64,000 nucleotides of DNA from an uncultured Saprospiraceae bacterium (GTDB taxonomy: Bacteria > Bacteroidota > Bacteroidia > Chitinophagales > Saprospiraceae): positions 1 through 64,000 of the forward strand of contig CAJQRD010000011.1 in the NCBI GenBank assembly GCA_905480605.1, in the 5' to 3' direction. Shown piece by piece: positions 1 to 8,487 of the stretch. The translations under genes and the position numbers were made by a program. Positions within the stretch are counted from its first letter, which is position 1. The number at the start of each line of letters is the position of its first letter. The notes below the pieces were generated by a model that did not search any database, was not told the origin of the DNA, and saw nothing but the letters and a program-made list of their open reading frames with translations.

Positions 1-2
1 AT

Positions 3-287
3 GCTCAAAAAGCACAATGTAATTTGGAAACCAAATCGTCAAGATTCAAAGTGGATAAGGATCCTCAATATTATTTGAAACAAACAAATTTTAAATATTT
101 GGCGCTGACACCTTTACAGAAAACGAGGATTAATTCTGCTATAAAAAATGGTAAAAATGCCAGTACATTATTAAGTCCAAGTCAAAGTGAATTTCTTAGC
201 AAAATTCAAAATAAATCTATTACTAATCCTAAAAATCTATACGACGAAGGTTTTAATGTAGCATGGCGCAAGATGGTGTTAGATTAA
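3..287 (+). CDS. Hypothetical protein, C-terminal fragment cut by window edge
   Basis: The reading frame is open from the first complete codon of the window to a TAA at 285-287, so this is the end of a gene that starts upstream. The visible 94 residues are polar and rich in Lys, Asn and Ser, with no membrane segment, signal peptide or motif that I recognise. A TTG at 24 could act as a start, but the open frame upstream makes a truncated longer gene more likely. No function is proposed. Confidence 0.5.
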   Translation, partial: AQKAQCNLETKSSRFKVDKDPQYYLKQTNFKYLALTPLQKTRINSAIKNGKNASTLLSPSQSEFLSKIQNKSITNPKNLYDEGFNVAWRKMVLD

Positions 288-570
288 TAATTAATACTAC
301 GTTTCCGAAGATGTGTTAACAAGTTCCTCTATTTATGTGATTTTTTGCTTAAAGAGGGATTGAATTCGTACCCCGTCTTTACGCTAACCCTTTTGGGTAA
401 AATTATTTTTTTGGCTATAAAAGTTCATTTTTATTTGGTAGCTTTATTTCAATTTAATTTGAACGCTTAAGAGTAGTGGAATAATCACCCGCTGTTTATT
501 ACTAGCTAATCATTGTAGAAAATTAATTTTTTATAGACAAATTACTTACTTTAGAACAACACATCTACTC

Positions 571-792
571 ATGGATTTAAGTGATCGAGAGGAAGAGGTA
601 TTATACCTTATAGCCTATGAATATCCCAATCGTGAAATTGCAAAAACGTAGTTTATCAGCGTCAATACAGTCGATACTTACAGAAGAAAATTGTTTATTA
701 AATTTGGTGCGAAAAATGCAGCAGGTTTAGTGAGGAGAGCTTTTGAAACCGAAGTTATGCCAATGGATAAACCTAATTCTATCGCGGAATAA
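571..792 (+). pseudogene. LuxR-type HTH protein, inactivated by an in-frame TAG
   Basis: Translating from ATG 571 gives a LuxR/GerE helix-turn-helix that aligns residue for residue with the intact paralogue at 1092-1397. Shared blocks include SERELEVLYLIA-like, REIA, NTVDTYRRKL and AKNAAGLVRRAFE. Codon 27 is TAG (649-651), where the paralogue has a Leu codon (TTA), so one substitution in a TTG or TTA codon could explain it. The stop falls inside the HTH, before the recognition helix, so the upstream product cannot bind DNA. The frame then stays open to TAA 790-792. A duplicated gene that died by nonsense mutation is the simplest reading. Confidence 0.75.
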
Positions 793-1025
793 AATTGTGG
801 TAATGTACTTTTGAGAAAAGATATAGGAAAGGTTGAAAAACAAATTTCAAAGTAATTAAAAACCCAGTAGAGAAATGAGTAGTTTGGAATATAGTTTAAT
901 AAAAATTGCCCTTATTAATTTGTAAAAAAGAGTATGGGCAATTTCTTCTATTAAGTAACTGAGTCATTGTTGGCATTGAATCATTTCATTTAACTCACTT
1001 ATTAAAAATAATCACACCTAGGATG

Positions 1026-1069
1026 TCACCATTATAACCATTTACACTCACCATTATAACCATTTACAC
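1026..1069. repeat. Perfect tandem duplication of a 22-bp unit
   Basis: Two exact head-to-tail copies of a 22-bp sequence (core CACCATTATAACCATTTACA) occupy 1026-1047 and 1048-1069. The second ends 22 bp before the start codon of the LuxR-type gene at 1092, so the duplication lies in its promoter or leader. It could duplicate a regulator site or alter promoter spacing; that role is inferred only from position. Confidence 0.85.
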
Positions 1070-1091
1070 ATTAATAGTTAAAATCCCATCT

Positions 1092-1397
1092 ATGCCTACG
1101 GCTCATAAAATATTTTATAATAGCGAAAAAGCAATCAAGTTATCCGAAAGGGAGTTAGAAGTACTATACTTGATTGCACACGAATGTAAAAATAAAGAAA
1201 TCGCCACTATGTTATTTCTAAGTGAACATACTGTGGATACATATAGAAAAAAGCTCTTAACAAAATTAAGAGCAAAGAATAGCGCTGGTTTGGTAAGACG
1301 TTCTTTTGAAGAATGCATATTGCCAAGATCAATGCCTAAGTTTTTACACGGCACACCCAAAGAAATTATTAATCGGCAGTATGGCAATAAGTCTTAA
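1092..1397 (+). CDS. Small LuxR/GerE-family HTH transcriptional regulator
   Basis: The 101-residue protein is almost entirely a LuxR-type DNA-binding domain (about residues 15-75). It has the typical LSERELEVLYLIA helix, the NKEIATMLFLSEHTVDTYRKKLLTKL helix-turn-helix and a following AKNSAGLVRR helix. There is no receiver or sensor domain, so it is either a stand-alone regulator or works with a separate signalling partner. ATG 1092 gives a 17-residue lead before the domain. A dead paralogue lies 300 bp upstream and a 22-bp tandem repeat sits just before the start. Its targets cannot be read from the sequence. Confidence 0.85.
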   Translation: MPTAHKIFYNSEKAIKLSERELEVLYLIAHECKNKEIATMLFLSEHTVDTYRKKLLTKLRAKNSAGLVRRSFEECILPRSMPKFLHGTPKEIINRQYGNKS

Positions 1398-1533
1398 GAG
1401 CATGTTACATTACCCCAAATGAATTTTAATTTACCATACTTTCTTTTTAGGTATTATGAAAAAGACAATGAAAGTTGTCACGCTTTTTTCTTTAAGAATC
1501 ACTTCATAATCATGGGAATAATAAACTAGTAGA

Positions 1534-1572
1534 GACAAAAAAAGGCATGAACAAAGATTGATCATGCCTTTA
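1534..1572 (-). terminator. Rho-independent terminator of the BON-LysM gene
   Basis: A 10-bp perfect stem (1541-1550 with 1562-1571, arm AAAGGCATGA) around an 11-nt loop is followed on the minus strand by a run of T. It sits about 20 bp past the stop codon of the minus-strand gene ending at 1591. Confidence 0.85.
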
Positions 1573-1590
1573 CTTTATTATTTGATTTTC

Positions 1591-2046
1591 CTATAATACA
1601 GGAATTCGTAATATTTGACCTGGATAAATTTTATCGGGGTGCGTCAACATAGGTTGGTTAGCCTCAAATATTGCATTGTACTTCATTGGATCGCCATATA
1701 CCTCTTTTGAGATTTTTGACAATGAATCACCAGATTTAACTTCATGAAAAGTTGATTCTGGCTCAGGATTCAATACTGTAATGTTATCTGAAACACTACC
1801 AACACCTTCAACATTACCCAATGTTAAAATGATTTTTTCTCTTTCAGCATTTGTGTCAGCAGTACCTGTTACAGAAATGTGATCAGCAAAATCAATATCA
1901 ACATCACAGCAAAGACCTAGTCTTTCTAATTCTGCTTTTAAAGCATCTGCTTTTGATAGTTCAACTGGAGCAGAAGCTACAACCTCTTCTTTTTTCTTGC
2001 CAAATAACTTTGAACCGGCACCTTTAATGAATGAAAACAATCCCAT
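1591..2046 (-). CDS. kbp: BON-LysM protein, Kbp/YgaU-like potassium-binding protein
   Basis: The 151-residue protein has the length and layout of Escherichia coli Kbp (YgaU). A short MGLFSFIKGAGSKLFG lead is followed by a BON domain (about residues 25-92) and a C-terminal LysM domain (about 98-149, HEVKSGDSLSKISKEVYGD through KIYPGQILRIP). In E. coli this family binds K+ in the cytoplasm and supports growth under high potassium. There is no signal peptide here, which agrees with a cytoplasmic role. The gene is monocistronic on the minus strand and ends at a strong terminator. The function is transferred from the family. Confidence 0.85.
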   Translation of the reverse strand: MGLFSFIKGAGSKLFGKKKEEVVASAPVELSKADALKAELERLGLCCDVDIDFADHISVTGTADTNAEREKIILTLGNVEGVGSVSDNITVLNPEPESTFHEVKSGDSLSKISKEVYGDPMKYNAIFEANQPMLTHPDKIYPGQILRIPVL

Positions 2047-2292
2047 TTAATTAATTTTTTAATTTAGTAAAAAAATACTCTCCTTTAAAAAGGTTTTTCA
2101 ATCAAAAAATCAAGTATTTGGCTAATAATTAACTAAAATTTTATGGGATGTCTATTTTTATTAGTCATTTAAGCAGATTTTTGTAGAAAGTCATTGTTTT
2201 TGGCTGATTTAAACATACAAAGTCTATACTTGACAAAGAGAGGCTCTGTCAGGGTCTAGCTCCCTAGAGTTTTTTCTTTCCTTGCATTAAGT

Positions 2293-2300
2293 TATCTTTG
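2293..2300 (+). promoter_or_regulatory. Bacteroidota -7 element (TATCTTTG) of ruvB
   Basis: TATCTTTG matches the Bacteroidota -7 consensus TAnnTTTG and ends 5 bp before the ruvB start codon at 2306. A start about 7 nt downstream would make the transcript essentially leaderless. The upstream -33 box is weak (TTTC-like), so the call rests mainly on the -7 match and position. Confidence 0.5.
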
Positions 2301-2305
2301 CTTAT

Positions 2306-3331
2306 ATGAGTAATCCAAATTTAGAATCGTCAGATGAGAATTTGTCACCCGACGATAAGTTACTAGAAAAAGCGCTTAGACCGAAAATGTTGTCTGACTT
2401 TTCTGGGCAACCCAAAATAGTTGAAAACCTCAAAGTTTTTATTGGTGCAGCAAAATTGAGAAACGAAGCACTAGATCATGTTCTTTTGCACGGACCTCCT
2501 GGATTGGGTAAAACAACCTTGAGTCATATTGTTGCACATGAGTTAGGTTCTACAATCAAATTAACATCAGGGCCTGTTTTGGAGAAGGCTGGCGACTTGG
2601 CTGGGCTATTGACAAATCTAGAAGAAGGCGATGTTCTTTTTATCGATGAGATCCATAGGCTTAACAATATTGTAGAGGAATATCTTTACTCAGCAATGGA
2701 GGATTACCGAATCGATATTATGATTGATTCTGGTCCAAGTGCAAGAAGCATTCAGATTGAATTAGAACCATTTACATTGGTTGGTGCTACAACCAGAATG
2801 GGACTCTTGACTGCACCGCTACGTGCTAGATTTGGTATCAATTGCCATTTGGATTATTACAATGTGGAGACTTTAACAAAAATTGTTTTAAGAAGTGCAG
2901 ATATTTTAAATGTAGAGATTGAACAAGATGGTGCTGTAGAAATAGCAAGAAGAAGCAGAGGTACACCAAGAATAGCCAATGCATTGTTGAGACGAATTAG
3001 AGATTTTGCACAAATGAAAGGCAATGGTATTATTGATTTGGCTATTTCACAATACGGTTTGGAGGCACTCAATGTAGATGAAGGTGGACTTGATGAAATG
3101 GACAATAGAATCTTATCGTCTATTATCAATAAGTTCAAAGGTGGTCCTGTCGGTTTAACAACAATTGCAACTGCAGTTGGTGAGGAGGCTGGTACAATTG
3201 AAGAAGTCCATGAACCTTTCTTAATTATGGAAGGCTATATTCAGCGAACGCCTAGAGGAAGAGAAGCTACACATAAAGCATTTGAACATTTGGGGGTTGT
3301 ACCTCCCACTCAAACAGGTTCACTCTTTTAG
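2306..3331 (+). CDS. ruvB: Holliday junction branch migration DNA helicase RuvB
   Basis: RuvB is the hexameric AAA+ motor that, with RuvA, drives branch migration of Holliday junctions in recombination repair. The 341-residue protein has the normal family length. It carries Walker [10 protein letters not shown] (63-71), Walker B FIDEIHR (112-118), sensor 1 GATTR, the arginine-finger region APLRARFG, and the C-terminal winged-helix domain with [11 protein letters not shown]. The lead ends in a [12 protein letters not shown] motif typical of RuvB. The start is supported by a promoter -7 element just upstream. Nothing is missing. It stands alone and converges on the DUF3467 gene across a shared hairpin. 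Confidence 0.98.
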   Translation: MSNPNLESSDENLSPDDKLLEKALRPKMLSDFSGQPKIVENLKVFIGAAKLRNEALDHVLLHGPPGLGKTTLSHIVAHELGSTIKLTSGPVLEKAGDLAGLLTNLEEGDVLFIDEIHRLNNIVEEYLYSAMEDYRIDIMIDSGPSARSIQIELEPFTLVGATTRMGLLTAPLRARFGINCHLDYYNVETLTKIVLRSADILNVEIEQDGAVEIARRSRGTPRIANALLRRIRDFAQMKGNGIIDLAISQYGLEALNVDEGGLDEMDNRILSSIINKFKGGPVGLTTIATAVGEEAGTIEEVHEPFLIMEGYIQRTPRGREATHKAFEHLGVVPPTQTGSLF

Positions 3332-3336
3332 ATATT

Positions 3337-3394
3337 TAATGACGAATAATTAATAAAGTAAGTGTTTTACTAAGCTATTAATTATTCATCATTA
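3337..3394. terminator. Bidirectional hairpin between convergent ruvB and DUF3467
   Basis: A 19-bp stem (3337-3355 with 3376-3394, one G-U pair) with a 20-nt AT-rich loop lies between the ends of two convergent genes. It begins 6 bp past the ruvB stop and ends 12 bp before the stop of the minus-strand gene. There is no long T run, so termination is inferred from fold and location. Confidence 0.6.
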
Positions 3395-3405
3395 CTTATT
3401 AATTA

Positions 3406-3723
3406 TTAAGCCTGAGCTGTTGGCGTAAAATTCATTGGCATATTTGGAGGTTGCTGATTGTCTTTAATCGTTCCATATTGCTTTTCAAATTTCACAACGT
3501 TATCATTCAAAGCTTTTAACAATCTCTTCGCATGCTGAGGAGTCAAGATAACTCTTGATTTTACCTTTGCCTTTGGCACATTAGGGACCATTCGTACAAA
3601 ATCAACCACAAATTCAGATTGTGAATGAGAAATTATCGCTAAGTTCGAGTAGATACCTTCAGCAATATCCTCAGGTAATTCTATATTTATGCCATTTTTA
3701 GGCTGTTTCTTATCTTCTGCCAT
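3406..3723 (-). CDS. DUF3467 family protein
   Basis: A 105-residue soluble protein recognisable as DUF3467 by its core INIELPEDIAEGIYSNLAII, SEFVVDFVRMVPNVPKAKVKSRVILTPQHAKRLLKAL and the C-terminal NVVKFEKQYG. Family members are small, widespread in Bacteroidota and without an established biochemical role. It has no signal peptide or transmembrane segment. The N-terminus (MAEDKKQPKNG) and the Pro/Gln/Met-rich C-terminus look disordered. It is alone on the minus strand. Confidence 0.85.
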   Translation of the reverse strand: MAEDKKQPKNGINIELPEDIAEGIYSNLAIISHSQSEFVVDFVRMVPNVPKAKVKSRVILTPQHAKRLLKALNDNVVKFEKQYGTIKDNQQPPNMPMNFTPTAQA

Positions 3724-3980
3724 TTTACTTTGTATTTGTTATTTATCTATCTAAAGGTTTAATGCAAAAATTGTTCTACATTTTATCCCTTTGTTTGATT
3801 TCTCTAAAAAATAGCACACTTTTTCAATTTTGCATACTCTTTCAATTATTCTTAATTTTGTAAATCTGATACATTGAAATTTTAAATTCAGTGTAATGTC
3901 TTTTGTGGAATTTAATTTCGTAATTGATTATTTTGATATGCATTTGTGGAATTTAATTTGGATGCAAGTAAATAGGATGA

Positions 3981-4005
3981 AAAAAGGACATGCCATGTCC
4001 TTTTT
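3981..4005. terminator. Orphan terminator-like palindrome
   Basis: A nearly continuous palindrome with AAAAAGGACATG at 3981-3992 and its complement at 3994-4005, flanked by A and T runs on both sides. It has the shape of a bidirectional terminator, but no gene ends here, so it may be the remnant of a lost gene. Confidence 0.5.
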
Positions 4006-4051
4006 AAACGTTTAAAAACGGCTAAAATCAATGAGCCATAATTAATTAGCC

Positions 4052-4093
4052 CCCAAATAAATACACCCAAATAAATACACCCAAATAAATTGA
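4052..4093. repeat. Three tandem 14-bp repeats before a methyltransferase
   Basis: CCCAAATAAATACA occurs twice exactly (4052-4065, 4066-4079), followed by a third copy differing at its end (4080-4093). The last copy is 18 bp before the start codon at 4112. Copy-number change here would alter promoter or leader spacing. Confidence 0.85.
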
Positions 4094-4111
4094 TCCAATA
4101 AACCTCTACAT

Positions 4112-4918
4112 ATGGAAGACTTAAAAGAAATATTTGAAACCAATCAAAAACTCTGGAATACCAAGACACCAATTCATGTAAAAAGTGATTTTTACAATAT
4201 GGATAGGTTTATGAGGGGAGAAACATCTTTGCGAAAGATTGAATTGGATCTGTTGCCAGATTTATCAAATATGGATGTCTTGCATCCCCAGTGTCACTTT
4301 GGTCAAGATACCTTATCCATGGAAAGGCGAGGGGCGAATTGTACGGGTGTAGATTTTTCAACTGTGGCTGTTCAAAAAGCAAATGAAATTCGTGATTCAT
4401 TGAACTTAAGATCAGAGTTTATATGCTGTAATGTATTGGAAATGGATCAATATATCGACAAGCAATTTGATATTGTTTATTGTTCGTATGGCATTATAAC
4501 ATGGTTTCCAGATCTTGAAGTTTGGGCAAAGCAAATCGCCAAAAGGTTAAAGCCAGGAGGAAATTTTTACTTTGTTGAATTCCATCCTGTGTTTTATATG
4601 TTTGATTGGGAAACTGATCAAATGGCATTTGATTATTTTAATTCAGGAAAACCAGAAATTGAAATTGAAAAAGGAACCTATGCTGATAATGGTGCTGAGA
4701 TAGAAATGAAAGAATATTATTGGATGCATTCCCTGTCAGAGATATTCAATGCATTAACCAAAGCCGGGCTGTCTGTAGATGATTTCCAAGAGTATGATTA
4801 TTCTCCGTATAAAATATTTAAGAACTGCAAGACAAGAGGAGAGCAAGAGTATATATATCAACCAACAAAAGGCAAAATACCTCATGTATTTTCAATGGTT
4901 GCACGAAAAAAGAAATAG
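4112..4918 (+). CDS. SAM-dependent class I methyltransferase
   Basis: A 268-residue cytoplasmic protein with a Rossmann-type methyltransferase core. Motif I is an unusual variant (LHPQCHFGQDTLSMERRGANCTG, then VDFS as the acidic strand end), followed by FDIVYCSYGIITWFPDLE and KRLKPGGNFYFVEFHP. The HPQCHFGQD variant is common in a Bacteroidota/Firmicutes subgroup of Methyltransf_11/25-type enzymes whose substrate is unknown. The C-terminal half (YYWMHSLSEIFNALTKAGL through DYSPY) is the usual lid region. The gene is monocistronic, with a 14-bp tandem repeat immediately upstream. No neighbour hints at the substrate. Confidence 0.8.
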   Translation: MEDLKEIFETNQKLWNTKTPIHVKSDFYNMDRFMRGETSLRKIELDLLPDLSNMDVLHPQCHFGQDTLSMERRGANCTGVDFSTVAVQKANEIRDSLNLRSEFICCNVLEMDQYIDKQFDIVYCSYGIITWFPDLEVWAKQIAKRLKPGGNFYFVEFHPVFYMFDWETDQMAFDYFNSGKPEIEIEKGTYADNGAEIEMKEYYWMHSLSEIFNALTKAGLSVDDFQEYDYSPYKIFKNCKTRGEQEYIYQPTKGKIPHVFSMVARKKK

Positions 4919-5011
4919 GAGTTTGACTTCAATAGCGATTGCTCCGATAGTGATTGAATTTGATAGGTGATAAATTGCGTTAATTCAATAAAAGAAGCAC
5001 TATTAATAGAC

Positions 5012-5407
5012 TTAATTCTGATACTTCTTAATAATACTTAACATTTGATCAGTAGGTACAAGTGAATTTTGATGCTTGCTTATCAAATATATAAATTCAT
5101 CCAACATTGCTTTTGGGAATCCCAATTTAAAACCATAATGATGAATTAGCTCTTTTTCCTTGAGACTTACATTTTTGTCAATCTTCATCAAGAAAAGCAT
5201 GTAGTATAATATGTTCATCCTTTCTTGTTCGGTCTTTGGAAAAGTAGAATCAAAAGTAGTTTTTGCTCTTATTATTTCATCAACTTGATATTGACTTAGG
5301 CCAACAGCTTGACCTACTTGTAAGATGTAGGAATATTCGAAATCGTCAAAATGGTTATCTGATTTGGAAATGTGTACCAACAGAGAAATTAATTCTTCGC
5401 CTTGCAT
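5012..5407 (-). CDS. TerB-like helical protein
   Basis: A 131-residue all-helical acidic protein resembling the TerB/DUF533 fold. It has an N-terminal LISLLVHISKSDNHFDDFEYSYI segment in which the SDNHFDDFE acidic stretch matches the position of TerB metal-binding residues. A second helical half follows (MNILYYMLFLMKIDKNVSLKEKELIHHYG). It follows the PspC-domain gene by 6 bp on the same strand, so the two are probably co-transcribed. A role in envelope stress sensing is possible from that pairing but is inference only. The family assignment rests on pattern. Confidence 0.6.
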   Translation of the reverse strand: MQGEELISLLVHISKSDNHFDDFEYSYILQVGQAVGLSQYQVDEIIRAKTTFDSTFPKTEQERMNILYYMLFLMKIDKNVSLKEKELIHHYGFKLGFPKAMLDEFIYLISKHQNSLVPTDQMLSIIKKYQN

Positions 5408-5413
5408 AAAGTA

Positions 5414-5632
5414 TTAGTCCAGTAAGATATCATACCCTTTTCTTAGGTATGATTTAAGATTGATCCAAAAAGCCATCACCAAATAAATAATTATTGGAGA
5501 GCCCATGGCAACAAATGATAGATAAATAAAATATAGGCGTACTCTAGAAGTTCTAACACCTATTTTTTCGCCTATTGTTGAACAGACTCCGAAAACAGAT
5601 CTTTCTATAATATTTCTAAAAGTTTTTATCAT
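5414..5632 (-). CDS. PspC domain protein
   Basis: A 72-residue protein that is essentially one PspC domain. FGVCSTIGEKIGVRTSRVRLYFIYLSF is the hallmark GVCgGiaeyfgid-like stretch, followed by a transmembrane helix (about residues 38-58, VAMGSPIIIYLVMAFWI). In proteobacteria PspC is an inner-membrane sensor of the phage-shock response. Stand-alone short PspC proteins are frequent in Bacteroidota and poorly characterised. It is upstream of the TerB-like gene in a tight pair. Confidence 0.8.
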   Translation of the reverse strand: MIKTFRNIIERSVFGVCSTIGEKIGVRTSRVRLYFIYLSFVAMGSPIIIYLVMAFWINLKSYLRKGYDILLD

Positions 5633-5698
5633 GGACAGAAAGATATAAAAATTCTAATAGAATTCGAATACCTAGACTGATATACACAGAAAATGTTA

Positions 5699-5971
5699 TT
5701 AATTTATCGCAGAATATGCAGGATTTGCTTCAGTTTTGCGCGAATTTAAATCTACTAAATTCAAATCGTGTGTAATTATGTCCTCTATTTTGTTAATTGA
5801 ATTAGGTTCATAAACCTTATTTATACAAAAAGAAAGTCCACTAAATCCAAAGAATAGTATAATTATCAGAAATGACACTTCTTTCAAGCATAAAAGAAGT
5901 GAGTATTGATCAGCATTATTAATGTCATCTATAGGAGTATCCGTTAAGATACCTTCGGTATTGGGTGTCAT
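5699..5971 (-). CDS. Small single-pass membrane protein, hypothetical
   Basis: A 90-residue protein with a polar N-terminus, one clear transmembrane helix (about residues 32-50, VSFLIIILFFGFSGLSF) and a polar C-terminal tail. I do not recognise the family. It lies 66 bp upstream of the PspC/TerB pair on the same strand and could be the first gene of that unit. Its small size leaves some doubt that it is expressed. Confidence 0.45.
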   Translation of the reverse strand: MTPNTEGILTDTPIDDINNADQYSLLLCLKEVSFLIIILFFGFSGLSFCINKVYEPNSINKIEDIITHDLNLVDLNSRKTEANPAYSAIN

Positions 5972-6263
5972 AAATCAAATTTTTGGTAAAGCAAAATTAA
6001 TCTAAATTTTTGGGTTATTATAGTTATTAAGAAAATATTTAATACGTAGTACCCACATTATGCGCTAGGTATGTTTATTAAAGGTGGTAATCTCATTATA
6101 TTCAGATGTAAAAGACTTGATTCTCTTCTAAATAAGATTGATGCGGCTACTATATATTTTCATTCAAAGTTTAATGTTTTAATTCTATGAATAAAAGACA
6201 ATTTATTATCTTAGTATTTTTTATACTCTGAGTTAAGTTTTTATCTCAATAAATTTGAAAATC

Positions 6264-8075
6264 ATGGCCACTAAGTATTACGACGCGCAAACATTGAGTT
6301 TTTATCTGAAGACAATTAATAATCTTAATGATGTTTTAAATTTACCATATTACCAAGAACATGATATGGAAGGTTTGGACATGTTTGTTCAATCTGTAAA
6401 TGACTTTGCCGATAAAGAACTCTTTCCATATTTTCAGGAGATGGATGAGCAAGCTTGCCATTTTAAGGATGGTAAAATAATTGTACACCCACAAGTAGAA
6501 ACAATGATGCGTAAAGGTGGTGAGCTGGGAATTATCTCCGCAAGCGTTCCTTTTGATAAGGGGGGATTACAAATGCCATTGATGGTATATACCGCAGCTA
6601 CTTTTATTTTGGATGCCGCTAATAATCATATGCCAGGTTATGCAGGACTGACTTTAGGAGCAGCTGATCTTATTTTAAATTTTGGAAGTGAAGAGTTGAT
6701 CCAAAAATATACTCCCAAAATGCTAAGTGGCGAATGGGCAGGTACAATGTGTTTGACAGAGCCCCAGGCAGGAAGTTCTTTGTCTGATATTACAAGTAGT
6801 GCTACGCCTAACGATGATGGAACATACGCTATAAAAGGTCAAAAAATATTTATCTCTGGAGGTGATCACGAATACTTAGATAATTTTGTGCATTTGGTAA
6901 TAGCCAGAGTGGATGGTGCTCCTGCAGGTACAAAAGGAATTTCATTGTTTGTTGTGCCAAAGAAGAGAATAAGTGATAATGGTAGTCTCAGTTCTAATGA
7001 TGTAATCACTGCGGGTGATTTTCAAAAACTAGGACAGCGTGGTTATTGCACAACACATTTGATTTTTGGCGAAAATGATGGCTGCAAAGGCTGGATGGTT
7101 GGCAGTGAAAATAAAGGCTTAAAATATATGTTCTTAATGATGAATGCGGCTAGAATTGCCGTAGGACGTGGAGCGGCAGGGATTGTGTCCGCAGGATATC
7201 ATGCTTCATTGGAATATGCAATTGATAGAAAACAAGGCCGACGCCTCAATAATGAGGGAAAGAAAAATGTCGAGCAAGATCAAACCAATATTACAAACCA
7301 TCCTGATGTGCGCAGAATGTTGATGCATCAAAAAGTAATATCAGAGGGCAGTTTGAATTTGATTTTACTTACTAGTAAATATGCTGATTTAGCAACAGTT
7401 TCATTATCAACTGAAGAGAAAGAGAAATACCAACTTTTATTAGAATTACTGACTCCAATTACAAAGACATATCCTTCAGAAATGGGAATGCAAGCCATCT
7501 CGAATGGCTTACAGGTATTGGGAGGATACGGATTTTGTTCTGAATATATATTGCAACAATACTATCGTGATATTCGTATTTTCTCAATTTACGAAGGTAC
7601 AACTGGTATCCAGTCTTTAGATCTATTAGGCCGTAAAATTCTAATGCAGAATGGAGCTGCTCTAAATTATTTAATGGGAGAAATCACTGCCACTATAAAA
7701 AGCGCATATTCACATGAATCACTTCATACATATTGTAAAAAACTAGAAGACAAATTAGGCTTAGCAACAAAAGTAATCACGCATCTATCTGCCTTCGCAC
7801 AAAAAGGAGAATATTTGAAATACACGGCTGATGCCAATTTATTTATGGAATTTTTTAGCCATATTCTCATAGGCTGGATATGGTTAGATACTGCTGGTAA
7901 AGCATTGACAGAAAAGTCATCTGGCAATACACAATACAGTGCACAATTTCTAGATAACAAAGTCGAATTGATGAAGTTTTTCTATAAGTACGAATTGTCT
8001 AAAACTACTTCTTTAAGTGAATCACTGATGAATGTAGAAGAAGTCACACTGCCTGAAGGAACATTTCAGTTTTAG
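6264..8075 (+). CDS. Acyl-CoA dehydrogenase, long (about 600-residue) form
   Basis: A FAD-dependent acyl-CoA dehydrogenase of 603 residues, longer than the classical 380-residue enzymes because of an extra C-terminal helical domain (about 470-600). The FAD/substrate region reads MCLTEPQAGSSLSD. The C-terminal bundle holds GGYGFCSEYILQQYYRDIRIFSIYEGTTGIQSLDLLGRK, where Glu of YEGT (about residue 443) is at the catalytic-base position. ATG 6264 is preferred over an in-frame TTG three codons earlier because MATKYYDAQTLSFYL is a typical opening. It would act in fatty-acid or branched amino-acid oxidation. A second acyl-CoA dehydrogenase follows 412 bp downstream. Confidence 0.9.
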   Translation: MATKYYDAQTLSFYLKTINNLNDVLNLPYYQEHDMEGLDMFVQSVNDFADKELFPYFQEMDEQACHFKDGKIIVHPQVETMMRKGGELGIISASVPFDKGGLQMPLMVYTAATFILDAANNHMPGYAGLTLGAADLILNFGSEELIQKYTPKMLSGEWAGTMCLTEPQAGSSLSDITSSATPNDDGTYAIKGQKIFISGGDHEYLDNFVHLVIARVDGAPAGTKGISLFVVPKKRISDNGSLSSNDVITAGDFQKLGQRGYCTTHLIFGENDGCKGWMVGSENKGLKYMFLMMNAARIAVGRGAAGIVSAGYHASLEYAIDRKQGRRLNNEGKKNVEQDQTNITNHPDVRRMLMHQKVISEGSLNLILLTSKYADLATVSLSTEEKEKYQLLLELLTPITKTYPSEMGMQAISNGLQVLGGYGFCSEYILQQYYRDIRIFSIYEGTTGIQSLDLLGRKILMQNGAALNYLMGEITATIKSAYSHESLHTYCKKLEDKLGLATKVITHLSAFAQKGEYLKYTADANLFMEFFSHILIGWIWLDTAGKALTEKSSGNTQYSAQFLDNKVELMKFFYKYELSKTTSLSESLMNVEEVTLPEGTFQF

Positions 8076-8138
8076 GAAAATTGGTTGGGAAGATTGTGAC
8101 ACAAGAATAGTGCATTTTTGTAAAAGAATGAAGTAAGA

Positions 8139-8468
8139 ATGAATTGTAGCCAATGCAATACAAAAATAACATGTTCAAGCAACACATCTTGCTGGTGCAC
8201 CGCTTTGCCTAAATTGCAATCTATTGATCAAGAAGCTTCTTGCATGTGCAAGGATTGTCTAATCAAAGCTTTGGCAAAGCAGTACAACAGCAAAGAATCT
8301 ATATCAGAAGACGATCGAAAATATATTGCAAAATTGGGCGAACCAAACAAGCCAATTGATGGTGTAGATTTTCAAATAAATGCGCAAGGATTGTATACCT
8401 TTACATCGTGGTATCTTTTGAGGCGTGGATACTGTTGTGAAAACGGCTGCCAAAACTGTCCATTTTAA
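8139..8468 (+). CDS. Cysteine-rich CWC domain fused to DUF5522
   Basis: A 109-residue cytoplasmic protein with two cysteine clusters. The N-terminal half (C3xxC6, C12, C18-W-C20, then CMCKDC near 55-60) matches the cysteine-rich CWC family. The C-terminal half, GLYTFTSWYLLRRGYCCENGCQNCPF, matches DUF5522, which ends in the same RGYCC-GC-CP pattern. In other bacteria these two are often separate adjacent genes, so this is a natural fusion and suggests a shared function, perhaps metal or Fe-S handling. That function is not established. It lies between two acyl-CoA dehydrogenase genes with only 19 bp to the second, suggesting co-transcription. Confidence 0.8.
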   Translation: MNCSQCNTKITCSSNTSCWCTALPKLQSIDQEASCMCKDCLIKALAKQYNSKESISEDDRKYIAKLGEPNKPIDGVDFQINAQGLYTFTSWYLLRRGYCCENGCQNCPF

Positions 8469-8487
8469 CCAAATGAAATTTTGAACT

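Larger units (their letters stand above)
3724..4111. other. Intergenic region, 388 bp
   Basis: AT-rich spacer between divergent genes. It contains two copies of a TGTGGAATTTAATTT-like stretch (near 3903 and 3946), a compact inverted repeat at 3981-4005 and a three-copy 14-bp repeat at 4052-4093. I see no credible gene. Confidence 0.6.

Noticed and set aside
3912-4172. 86-residue minus-strand membrane protein
   Set aside because: It translates the 14-bp repeats and a hairpin and overlaps the methyltransferase start, so it is unlikely to be real.
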